This document shows positions 48,007-56,840 of a stretch of DNA of 64,000 nt, in pieces. The notes under the pieces were generated by a model that saw nothing but the letters and a program-made list of their open reading frames with translations, searched no databases and had not been told where the DNA came from. The stretch comes from CAZBRS01 sp964494475 (GTDB lineage Bacteria; Myxococcota_A; UBA9042; CAZBRS01): the NCBI GenBank assembly GCA_964494475.1, contig CAZBRS010000028.1, positions 1-64,000 on the forward strand, read 5' to 3'. Positions within the stretch are counted from its first letter, which is position 1. Each line of letters opens with the position of its first letter. The position numbers and the translations under genes were made by a program.

Positions 48007-49484
48007 CAGAAATCGACCCGAAGGTTCACCCCGAGATCGACCATCTGGTAGGGCATGGACACCGGCACCGTCATGGGCGTGCCCGTGCCCGGGTCGAACG
48101 TCAGGCTGTCGAAGCCGAAGCGGAACTCGCCGCCCTTCTGTCCGTAATGGGCCTGCACGTAGGCCTGCACGGTGAGGTACGTGAGCACCACGATCGACGT
48201 GTCGAAGCGCGAGAGGAAGCTCCTGTCCGTGAGGTTGCCCGTGGTCGTGAGGGTAAAGCTCACGTCGTCCCACGAGCCGGGGCCCGGCAGCGCTGCGTAG
48301 GCCGCGCCGTAGTACCTGCCCAGGTAGAACGGGCGGAAGAGCGCGCCCGCGGCCTGCCCGCTCAGCATGCCCGCGTAGGCCTCGGCGTAGGCGTCGCGGG
48401 AGAGCCAGTCGTCGGGGTTCCAGAAGCCCTCGACGCCCACGATCAGCAGGTCGTCGGCGTTGTACACGGCCGTGTACGAGACGCCGAGCGCCGCCTGCAC
48501 GTAGACGTTCTCGTGCAGCAGCCCGTCGCGGTGCCGCAGCGTCTCGGTCAGGAAGGTCGCGCCCACCTCGGCCGTCAGGTCGACGTCGCCGACGCCGGCC
48601 GAGAGGTCGAGGGCCGCGCGCACGTCGTCGTGGCGGCGAACCGACGCCGACACGCCGAGCTCGACGCTCGAGAAGACCGCCTCGAGCCGCGCCAGGGCCG
48701 CCACGTCTTCGACCGCCGACGCCTGGTCGGTGAGCGCGAGCAGCACCACGTTCCAACCGAGCGACTCGATGGGCACGCGCACCTTCACGGCCGACACGCC
48801 GCCGCGCGCGTCGAAGAAGTCGAGGGGGTCCTTGCGCGTGGCGTTCACGAGGTCGGCGGGGTTCCACAGGCGCGTGGCCCCGAAGCGCACCGGCTGCTTT
48901 CCCACCGTCACCCATACGCGGCGCGCCACGTCGAAGTTCAGCCACAGCTGGTCCAGGCTGGCGCGCGGCGCGTTCAGGTCGCGGAGTTCGGGCATGGTGC
49001 CGGGGTCGAGGAGCGCACGCGCGGTGTCGTAGGCCTCCCGGAAGCTCTGGGGATAGCCGGCCGCCGGATCCCACGTGACGCGCCCCCGCACGAAGGCGCG
49101 CACCCGGTCGTTGGGCCTCCCGTCGAGGTACACGTCGAGCAGGTTGGGCATGGAGAGCGTCGAGAACCGATCGTCGCCCTCGTCGCCCTGGGGCACGGTG
49201 ACCGCGCTGCGCAGGTAGAGCATGCCGCCCACCTGCATGCGATCCTTCTCGAGCAGCTCGTGGTGCTCGTCGCTGACGCGCACGTCGCCCCGCTCGGCGC
49301 CGAGCAGATCGGTGTCGCGCACGGCCTCGTCGGGCACGATGGGCGCCTCGTCGGCGGGCTCGCCGAACAGCTCGTCCTCGGAGGGCGCAGCCTGCGCCAC
49401 GGCGGGTGCGACAAAAACCGACACGACCCAGGCAAGGGCGTAGCACGCTACGCCCCTACATACCGAACGACCCGCGGTCCTCAT
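48006..49484 (-). CDS. Predicted outer-membrane beta-barrel (DUF1302/porin-like)
   Basis: 492 residues. The signal peptide is unusual because its first part (about R-S-V-C-R-G-V-A-C-Y-A-L-A) is encoded by a family E palindrome at 49436-49455; cleavage is likely after A-V-A-Q-A. An acidic spacer is followed by a long run of amphipathic strands (F-V-R-G-R-V-T-W-D; L-W-L-N-F-D-V-A-R-R-V-W-V-T-V-G-K-Q-P-V-R-F-G; V-Y-V-Q-A-A-L-G-V-S-Y) and a final strand ending V-D-L-G-V-N-L-R-V-D-F, with the terminal aromatic expected of BAM substrates. R-L-W-N-P-A-D-L-V-N resembles DUF1302 proteins. The start overlaps the LolA-like stop by 4 nt. Probable outer-membrane terminus of the exporter. Confidence 0.7.
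   Translation of the reverse strand: MRTAGRSVCRGVACYALAWVVSVFVAPAVAQAAPSEDELFGEPADEAPIVPDEAVRDTDLLGAERGDVRVSDEHHELLEKDRMQVGGMLYLRSAVTVPQGDEGDDRFSTLSMPNLLDVYLDGRPNDRVRAFVRGRVTWDPAAGYPQSFREAYDTARALLDPGTMPELRDLNAPRASLDQLWLNFDVARRVWVTVGKQPVRFGATRLWNPADLVNATRKDPLDFFDARGGVSAVKVRVPIESLGWNVVLLALTDQASAVEDVAALARLEAVFSSVELGVSASVRRHDDVRAALDLSAGVGDVDLTAEVGATFLTETLRHRDGLLHENVYVQAALGVSYTAVYNADDLLIVGVEGFWNPDDWLSRDAYAEAYAGMLSGQAAGALFRPFYLGRYYGAAYAALPGPGSWDDVSFTLTTTGNLTDRSFLSRFDTSIVVLTYLTVQAYVQAHYGQKGGEFRFGFDSLTFDPGTGTPMTVPVSMPYQMVDLGVNLRVDF
49436..49455. repeat. Palindrome, family E, inside a signal-peptide coding region
   Basis: Perfect 8-bp arms GGGCGTAG / CTACGCCC around CACG. The minus-strand left edge TGTAGGGGC is shared with the copy at 19985-20004. 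Confidence 0.7.
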
Positions 49485-50257
49485 CTCGATTTGCTCTCCA
49501 GCCAGGCCTTGGTGAAGATGTTGGTCGGCAGCGGGGTCAGGTCCATCTCCTTCAGGAGCACGAGCGTCGAGTTGTCCTTCTCGACCTCGTCGTAGATGCG
49601 AATCTCGCCCGGGTACCACACCTCGGCCTGCTTCGTCTCCGAGAAGATCTTCTTCCAGCGCGGCGTGTAGGTGGTACGCATCAGCTTGCCGCTGGCCGCG
49701 AAGTCTTGTGCCTTCAAGACGTTCTCGGTCTCGGCGTCGACCCAGATCTCGACCACCGGGTAGGGCACGTCGGCCGCGCCCTTCGCCTCGAGCTTCAGGT
49801 GGTGCACCGTGTACTTGCCGAGCGCCTCCTCGGCCACGTAACGGGGCGTGTACTCGAGGGCCAGGCGGCTCTCGTCGAAGTCGCGGCGTCGGCTGTCGGT
49901 GCCGTGGATGCGCTCGCGCTCGGTGCGGCGTTCCCAGCGCCCCACGGTGGGGTCGTACATCCACAGGTTCTTCTCGAGGCGCAGGTAGCCCTTGCCGCGC
50001 TCGGACTTGGGCTTCAGGAGGAGGATCATGAGCTTGTCCTCCTCGTCGCGCCGGTAGATGACGGCCTCCTGCACGCGATCGGTCTTGCCGCGCTCTTTGG
50101 CCTCGATGTAGGCGAGCGCCTTGTAGTCGCCTCGACTCTGCTGTCGCAGGTCGATGCGCTGGAGGAGCGCGAGCATCTGCGCGTCGTCGAGGGCCCGGGC
50201 GGGCGTGGCCGTCAGCAGCCCGAGCGCCAGCACCAGCAAGGTCGGGATCGTACGCAT
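49481..50257 (-). CDS. LolA-like outer-membrane lipoprotein-sorting protein
   Basis: 258 residues with a signal peptide ending T-P-A-R-A, then a LolA/LppX-type half-barrel: I-Y-R-R-D-E-E-D-K-L-M-I-L-L-L-K-P, G-K-G-Y-L-R-L-E-K-N-L-W-M-Y-D-P, H-L-K-L-E-A-K, and P-V-V-E-I-W-V-D-A-E-T-E-N-V-L-K. This pattern is that of the LolA-like family usually annotated as outer membrane lipoprotein-sorting protein, found next to MMPL or ABC exporters. Such proteins carry acyl chains in a hydrophobic cavity across the periplasm. It lies 12 bp after the second permease gene and overlaps the barrel gene by 4 nt, a logical place between inner- and outer-membrane parts. Confidence 0.85.
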   Translation of the reverse strand: MRTIPTLLVLALGLLTATPARALDDAQMLALLQRIDLRQQSRGDYKALAYIEAKERGKTDRVQEAVIYRRDEEDKLMILLLKPKSERGKGYLRLEKNLWMYDPTVGRWERRTERERIHGTDSRRRDFDESRLALEYTPRYVAEEALGKYTVHHLKLEAKGAADVPYPVVEIWVDAETENVLKAQDFAASGKLMRTTYTPRWKKIFSETKQAEVWYPGEIRIYDEVEKDNSTLVLLKEMDLTPLPTNIFTKAWLESKSR

Positions 50258-50269
50258 GGAGGACTCCGT

Positions 50270-51571
50270 CTACCCAACGTGGTGGATCGCGGTGATGGGA
50301 CGCATGCGGGCGGCCCGGAGCGCCGGAAAGACCGAGAAGAACGTGATGAGCAGCGGAATCCAGACCAGGGCCGCCGCCACGCCGCCCGGCTCGAGCACGA
50401 GCTTCAGCGTATCGGAGAGCAGGAAGACCTGGAAGCCCTCGGAGACGGGAAGCCGCGCCCAGTTGAGGCCCGCGGCCACCGCGGCCCCCACGATGACCCC
50501 CACGGCTGTGGCCAGCACCGCCAGGGTGAAGACCTCGAGCAGCACCATGACCAGCACGCGCCAGCGGGCCATGCCGATGGCCCGGAGGGTGCCGATCTCG
50601 CGGGTGCGCTCCCGAATGGAGATCCACAGCGTGTTCATCACGCCGATCACGATGATGACGAGCAGGATGATCGTGAGCAGCATGGTCACCGTCTCGAAGG
50701 TCTTCAAGGTCCAGTCGAGCATCGAGAGCTCGTCCTTCCAGATGCTCACGTCCAGCTTCTGGCCCGTCCAGTCCTCGGACGCGATCGTCTGGAACTTGTG
50801 GAAGTACGGCACGTCGAGCTTCTCCATCAGCCGGTGGCCGAGCTTCTCGAGGCCCAGCTTGACGCGCGCCTCGACGGCCGCCGACTCGTCGGGATCGTCG
50901 AGGTAGATCTGGATGACCCCGGTCGTGTCGGGGTCCAGCAGGTACAGGTCCTGGATGGTCTGCTTCGAGACGTAGCAGCTCATGATCGACAACAAACCCA
51001 GGTCCCGGGCGATGGCCACCACGTCGACGTCGATCGAGTTGTTGGTGCCACGGAGGACGGGCGACGTGAGGGTCACGCGGTCGCCGACCTCGACCCCCAG
51101 GCGGGTGGCCTGGGCCTCGTACAGCATGACCTTTCCGGGGCCGACCAGGTCCTCGACGCGCCCCTTCGCGACCTGCACGACGCGCAGGATCTCGCGATCG
51201 CGCTCGATGTCGATGCCCGTGAGGCCGGTCTGCACCGAATCGGTCTCGCTGACGAACTTGCCGAAGCCGCGCGTGCGGTCGACGATCAGACGCGCCTCGG
51301 GCACGAGCGCCGCCACCTGCCCGAGCACCTGCTCGCGGTGGATGAGCACCGGCGCCGGGCGCCCCGCGGTGATCTTGTAGAACCCCGCGACGTTCACGTG
51401 CCCCGAGATGAGCGCCGTGCCGGCGTCGATCATGGTGGTCTGGATGCCGTTGCCCACGGCGCCGAGCAGGATCATGAGGGCCGTCACGGCCGCGATGGCG
51501 CTGCCGAGCAGCGTGTTTCGCCGGCGGTTCAGGGCGAGGTTCCGGAGCGCGATGAGCAGGAGTCGACCCAT
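50270..51571 (-). CDS. ABC exporter permease (FtsX/LolC-like), second copy
   Basis: 433 residues with the MacB/LolC layout: one N-terminal helix (after L-L-L-I-A-L-R-N-L-A-L-N-R-R-R-N), a periplasmic MacB-PCD-like domain of about 230 residues (including G-D-R-V-T-L-T-S-P), and three C-terminal helices forming an FtsX domain with R-E-R-T-R-E-I-G-T-L-R-A-I-G-M, the coupling segment for the ATPase. It ends P-A-L-R-A-A-R-M-R-P-I-T-A-I. It is separated by one base from the first permease gene. The two permeases probably form the LolC/LolE-like heterodimer of one exporter. Confidence 0.88.
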   Translation of the reverse strand: MGRLLLIALRNLALNRRRNTLLGSAIAAVTALMILLGAVGNGIQTTMIDAGTALISGHVNVAGFYKITAGRPAPVLIHREQVLGQVAALVPEARLIVDRTRGFGKFVSETDSVQTGLTGIDIERDREILRVVQVAKGRVEDLVGPGKVMLYEAQATRLGVEVGDRVTLTSPVLRGTNNSIDVDVVAIARDLGLLSIMSCYVSKQTIQDLYLLDPDTTGVIQIYLDDPDESAAVEARVKLGLEKLGHRLMEKLDVPYFHKFQTIASEDWTGQKLDVSIWKDELSMLDWTLKTFETVTMLLTIILLVIIVIGVMNTLWISIRERTREIGTLRAIGMARWRVLVMVLLEVFTLAVLATAVGVIVGAAVAAGLNWARLPVSEGFQVFLLSDTLKLVLEPGGVAAALVWIPLLITFFSVFPALRAARMRPITAIHHVG

Positions 51572-51572
51572 C

Positions 51573-53725
51573 TCAGTCCTCCTTCCCCATCGCTTCGACG
51601 GGTTGCACCGCCATGGCCAGGCGCGCCGGGTAGAAGACCGACGCGACCGTCACGACGAAGACCACGCCGAAGGCCACCAGGAAGTGCGCGGGCGCCAGCG
51701 TGGGCAGCAGCCGCGGCCCGGCGAACAGGAAGTACAGCTCGTCGGTGAAGGCCGGCAGGCCCACCTGCCCGAGCACCACGATGATGCCCGAGCCGAGCCC
51801 GACGCCGACCAGCCCGAAGCCGAACCCGAGCACCACGGACTCGATGAGCAGCAGGGCGAGGATGGTACGCTTCTGGGCACCCATGGCCCGCATGGCCCCG
51901 ATCTCGCGGGTGCGGTCGAGGGTGGCCATGACCATGCTGTTGTTGATGATGACCAGGGCCACCAGGAAGATGATGACGATGGCCGTGACCAGCACGATCC
52001 AGATGACGCCGATGAACTTGCCCACGAGCCCGCTCACCTCGCGCCAGTCGGCGACGCGCAGGTGGAGGCCCTTCTCGCGCGAGAGCGCCTCGATGGACGC
52101 GCGGGCTTCGGGGATGCGCTCCATGCCGTCGAGCCGGAGCGCCGCCTGGATGACCACGCCCGCCTCGAGCTCGTCCTGCCCGTAGATCCGGTTCGCGAGC
52201 GCGTCGTCGTAGCGCCGCCCGCCGTCCTTCATGTCGATGCCCGCGAACTCGTCGAAGCCGGCCGGCGCGGGGGCCTCGGGCGCGGTTTCGGGCGCGGTTT
52301 CGGGCGCGGCCTCGGGCGCGGCCTCGGGCGCGGCCTCGGCGCCGAAGAGCTCGTCCTCGGCGCGGGCGCGCTCGACCTGGCGCACGCCGGAGGCGCGCTG
52401 GATCTCGGCCAACTCCTCGCGCCGGTCCTCGGTCATGTAGCCGTAGAGGTCCCGGAACGTCATGAGATCCATCACGTTGTACACGCCCGCCAGCATGGAC
52501 TTCTCGAGGCCCTTGAAGCGGTAGGTGCCCCAGACCTTGACGTTGACGGCGGTCATGTAGCCGCTGCGCGTGACCGAGCGGATGGTCAGGGTATCGCCCA
52601 CGCGCACCTTGTAGAGCACGAGGTACGGGGCGATGGTCTCGTAGAAGAAGTCGAAGCGTTCGTCGAAGCTGGCGTCGTCGACCGTGAGGAAGCGCGTCAC
52701 GAGCGCGGTCGCGTCGGCCTCGTCGGTCGCGAGCAGCGCCCGGAGCGCATCGGTCACCTTCGCCTTCGCGGGCCCGTCGAGCTGCAGCACGATCTCCTTC
52801 GACAACCGCGAGAGCTGCTCGCCCACCGCCTTCAGCTCGGGGGTCTCGGCCAGGCTCTGCCCACGCTCGCGCTTCTCGCGGATCTGGTCGAAGCGACGGG
52901 CCACGGGGTGCTTGACCTGCCGTTCGTACATCTGCTTGGCGAACAGGAAGCCGCGCTGCCCGGGCGGGATCATCTGGCCGTCGACGATCTCGAACATGTC
53001 GAAGCTCTTCGCGAACGCCTGGGGGTCGGTGCCGATGTAGCGCAGGAAGAGCATGCTCTCGTCCATGGCCAGCGGCGCGATGCGGTTCTCGAGGAACTCG
53101 AGGGTGGCCTCGCAGGCGGTGGCGTCGGCCGCAGGCCCGGGCACGCACGAGGCCTCGAGCCCGCTCCACAGCTCGTCGGAGAGCGCACGCTCGACGTCGC
53201 CGGGGCGCACGATGGCGTCGTCGCCCAGCTGCTCGACGCGGGAAAACCCGGCCAGGTTGTGCCCGGCGGCCTTCAAGAGACCAACCATCTCGCGCACGTG
53301 CGCGGACAACACCTTCGTACGGGCCAGATCGCCCGCCGCGAGCACCCGGCGGAGCTCGCCGAGCTTGACGTCGAGCATGTTGCCCGAGAACACGGTGGCG
53401 AAGTCGGTGCCCATGGGGATGACCGCCTCGACGCCTGGCACACGCTCGAGCTCGGCCTTGAGCGCGTGGAAGTCGTCGATGCGGCCCAGGTCGGGCGTAC
53501 CCGTGGGGGCGTTGAACAGGTCGATCTTGTCGCGCGCGCCGGCGTCGGAGACCTGCAGGTGCCCCGACACGCTGCCCACCACGCTGCGCGCCATCGAGCG
53601 GTCGAGGGCCGAGAGGAGCGAGCCCCCCACGACCACGAGCGTGGTGCCGAACACCACCAGCAGCCCGATGATCAGCGTGCGGACCGGCGTCGCGAGGACG
53701 TTCCGGACCGCCATGCGCAGGAGCA

Positions 53726-53729
<4 letters not shown>
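51573..53729 (-). CDS. ABC exporter permease (FtsX/LolE-like) with enlarged periplasmic domain
   Basis: 718 residues, clearly longer than LolC/E (about 400). The N-terminal helix follows M-A-V-R-N-V-L-A-T-P-V-R-T. The periplasmic part is about 500 residues and includes a helical section with K-S-F-D-M-F-E-I-V-D-G and a low-complexity linker of E-A-A-P and E-T-A-P units encoded by a 12-bp tandem repeat. The C-terminal FtsX domain has T-R-E-I-G-A-M-R-A-M-G-A-Q-K and ends A-M-A-V-Q-P-V-E-A-M. The start overlaps the ATPase stop by 4 nt. The large insertion suggests a specialised cargo or partner-binding role. Confidence 0.88.
52273..52332 (-). repeat. 12-bp tandem repeat in a permease gene
   Basis: Five consecutive 12-bp units of the form GYYTCGGGCGCG (plus-strand reading), encoding E-A-A-P or E-T-A-P. 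A candidate for copy-number variation. Confidence 0.8.
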
Positions 53730-54421
<692 letters not shown>

Positions 54422-54461
54422 TTCGTCCGTCTCCTCGACTCGCGCGTCGAACGCTGCGACA

Positions 54462-54470
54462 TGATACACT
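54462..54470 (+). promoter_or_regulatory. Extended -10 promoter of the 54478 gene
   Basis: TGATACACT, an extended -10 element, ends 7 nt before the ATG. No -35 is evident. The message would be leaderless. Confidence 0.4.
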
Positions 54471-54477
54471 CGTCGCC

Positions 54478-56055
54478 ATGCTTCGTCGACGGCTCGCGAA
54501 CCTCTTGTCCTTCCGCGCGCAGTTCGGTTTCATCGTTCTGGCTCTGGCGCTGGCGCTGCGCCTCGCCCTGGTCCCCACCGCGCGCTTCACGAACGACGAG
54601 GCCCGGGCCTGGGCCGAAGCCGTCGACATCGCGAACGGCGCCGGGATGCCGCTGCTCGGGCAGCCCGTCACGGGGGGCCCCGCGCGCGTCCCGGGCCCGT
54701 TCGTCCCCTGGACCCTCGCGCTCTCGCAGGTCGGAGGCGCCTCACCCGAGCGCGCTTACGCCCTGGTCGCGCTCCTCGGCAGCCTGGCGGTGCTCGTCAC
54801 GTGGCACGCGCTGCGCCGCCCCTTCGGCGAGGCCGGCGCATTGGCGGTGGGGTTGCTGCTCGCGACCTCGCCCTGGAGCACCCTCTACTCGGTGTCGACG
54901 CTCACCGTGAGCCTGGTGGCGCTGCCGTGCGCGGTCGCGATCCTGGCCGTCGTACGGCTTCGCGAGCGGCCCACGCCGGGGTGGACCGCCGTACTGATGG
55001 CGGCAGCAGCCCTGTTGCCCCAGGCGCACCTGTCGGCCCCCGCCCTTTGGGCGGCGCTCGGCGTGCTGGTCCTTCCCGTGCTCGGTCGCCTCCCCCGCCG
55101 GGGCGTGCTGGCCGGGGTCGCGCTCACGGGGCTGTTCTACGCGCCGATGCTCGTCCACGAGCTGCGCACGGGCTGGCAGAACGCGCACGCCCTGATGCAC
55201 GGACCGGCAGGAGGCGCGTCCGGGCCAGGCGTCGAACGGTTGCTGCTCCAGACGGCCCACCTGCTCACGCTCGACACGTCCCACCGCGAACTGCTCGGCG
55301 ACTGGACCGGCCTCAGGCCCGGCGACCTGCTCGCGGCCTTCTGGCACGGGACGCCGCTCCGGCCGGCCGAACCGTTCGCCGTGAGCGCGCGCGTCCTCTC
55401 GGCAGTCCTGGCGCTCGCGGTGGTCGGGTCCTGGGCAGCCACCTTGCTCCGCTCCCCGTGGCGCCGTCGAGCACCCTCTCCCGAACCCCGGGCCCTCCCC
55501 GACGAGGCGCGCGGGTTCGCATGGGCCGCGCTGGCCGGCGTCGCGACCGCCGCGGGCCTGCTGGCGCTCTCGGGTCGCGAGGCAGCGCCCCACTACGTGC
55601 AGCCGTTGCTGCCCTTCCTTCTGGCCCCCGTGGCCCCCCTGGTGGCGCACGCCATGCGGGGCCCCCGCGCCGCCCGCGCGGTGGTCTGGGGCACGCTCGG
55701 GCTGGTCGCCGTCGGGGGCGTCGAGGCCTCGCTGGCGGTCTCGCGCCGAGTCGACGCGCCGCGCGGCCTCGCCGTCCAGCGACGCGTCGCACAGTGGCTG
55801 GTGGTCGAAGCCGACACGCTGCCCCGGCCCGTCGACCTCGACGTGCGGGTCGACCCCGCTGGCCCGCGCGAGCCCTGGCCCCTCGGCCACGTGGTGCACC
55901 TCGTTCTCGGGATCGACGTGCGCGTGACGTCCGCGCGCGAACCTCCCACGCTCATCCTGGCGCGGCCCGGAGACCCGCCGCCGCCGGGCTACGCCCTCAC
56001 GCTCGACGCCGGCGCGGCCCTCCTGTATCGTCGATCGTCGGAGAACGCACCATGA
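54478..56055 (+). CDS. Polytopic membrane glycosyltransferase-like protein (GT39/GT-C type)
   Basis: 525 residues with about ten predicted helices and a periplasmic C-terminal domain of roughly 100 residues. The first periplasmic loop holds T-N-D-E-A-R-A-W, the D-E pair typical of GT-C enzymes such as ArnT and PMT that use polyprenyl-phosphate sugars. The later loop R-T-G-W-Q-N-A-H-A-L and E-A-A-P-H-Y-V-Q-P-L-L-P-F (compare the R-Y/H-Y-x-x-P motif of GT39/83) support the class. The start follows an extended -10 box with no leader. The 3' end overlaps thiD by 4 nt. Confidence 0.75.
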   Translation: MLRRRLANLLSFRAQFGFIVLALALALRLALVPTARFTNDEARAWAEAVDIANGAGMPLLGQPVTGGPARVPGPFVPWTLALSQVGGASPERAYALVALLGSLAVLVTWHALRRPFGEAGALAVGLLLATSPWSTLYSVSTLTVSLVALPCAVAILAVVRLRERPTPGWTAVLMAAAALLPQAHLSAPALWAALGVLVLPVLGRLPRRGVLAGVALTGLFYAPMLVHELRTGWQNAHALMHGPAGGASGPGVERLLLQTAHLLTLDTSHRELLGDWTGLRPGDLLAAFWHGTPLRPAEPFAVSARVLSAVLALAVVGSWAATLLRSPWRRRAPSPEPRALPDEARGFAWAALAGVATAAGLLALSGREAAPHYVQPLLPFLLAPVAPLVAHAMRGPRAARAVVWGTLGLVAVGGVEASLAVSRRVDAPRGLAVQRRVAQWLVVEADTLPRPVDLDVRVDPAGPREPWPLGHVVHLVLGIDVRVTSAREPPTLILARPGDPPPPGYALTLDAGAALLYRRSSENAP

Positions 56056-56840
56056 GCCCTCACGGGACGACCCCGACCTCCCGACCCCGCGTCCTGGCCA
56101 TCGGCGGCCTCGACCCCTCGGGGGGCGCCGGCGTCCTGCGCGACGTTTCGGAGTTCGAGGCCGCCGCCTGTCACGCCCTGGCGGTGTCGACATCGCTCAC
56201 CGTGCAGGACGGGCGCACCTTCCGGCGCCACCAGCCCACCGACCCGGTCCTGCTGGCCGAACAACTCGAGCTGCTCGCGGCCGGGCCGCCCCTGGCCGCC
56301 GTCAAGGTGGGCATGCTCGCCACCGCCGCGCTGGTCGACGCGGTGGCCGACTTCCTGCAACGGCACGCGCCGCCGATCGTGGTGCTCGACCCCGTGCTCG
56401 GGGCGAGCGCCGGAGGCGCGCTGCTCGACGACCAGGGCTGCGAGCGCCTGCTCGACGCGCTGCTGCCGGCCGTGACCGTGCTCACGCCCAACCTGCCCGA
56501 GCTCGACCGCCTGTTCGGTCTCGGCGCCGCGAGCCTGCCGGGCGACGCCCTCGAGGCCGCGCTCGGAATGCTGCGCCTGGCACTTCCCTGCGACCTGGTC
56601 CTGAAGGGCGGCCACCGCCCCCCGCCCGACCTCGGCACCGACCTGCTCGTGACCGCCGAGGGCGTCACCGCTTTCCCGCCCGCCCGCGCCCTGCCCGGGG
56701 GCGCCCACGGCACCGGCTGCACCTTCGCGAGCGCGCTCACCGCGGCCCTGGCGCGCGGGGTCGAGCTTCCCCAGGCCGTGCGGTACGCCAAGGCGCGGGT
56801 CGAGGGGTGGATCGATGCCGAGCTCCGGACCTCGCTATGA
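56052..56840 (+). CDS. thiD: Hydroxymethylpyrimidine (phosphate) kinase
   Basis: 262 residues, the normal size. ThiD phosphorylates HMP and HMP-P in thiamine synthesis and belongs to the ribokinase fold. Motifs include A-I-G-G-L-D-P-S-G-G-A-G near the N-terminus, V-K-V-G-M-L-A-T, V-L-D-P-V-L-G-A-S-A-G, T-V-L-T-P-N-L-P-E-L, V-L-K-G-G-H and the anion-hole/catalytic motif H-G-T-G-C-T-F-A-S-A. Substitutions such as S-L-T-V-Q-D for the usual A-L-T-A-Q are within family variation. No other thi gene is present. The stop overlaps that of the convergent peptide transporter (CTATGA). Confidence 0.92.
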   Translation: MSPHGTTPTSRPRVLAIGGLDPSGGAGVLRDVSEFEAAACHALAVSTSLTVQDGRTFRRHQPTDPVLLAEQLELLAAGPPLAAVKVGMLATAALVDAVADFLQRHAPPIVVLDPVLGASAGGALLDDQGCERLLDALLPAVTVLTPNLPELDRLFGLGAASLPGDALEAALGMLRLALPCDLVLKGGHRPPPDLGTDLLVTAEGVTAFPPARALPGGAHGTGCTFASALTAALARGVELPQAVRYAKARVEGWIDAELRTSL

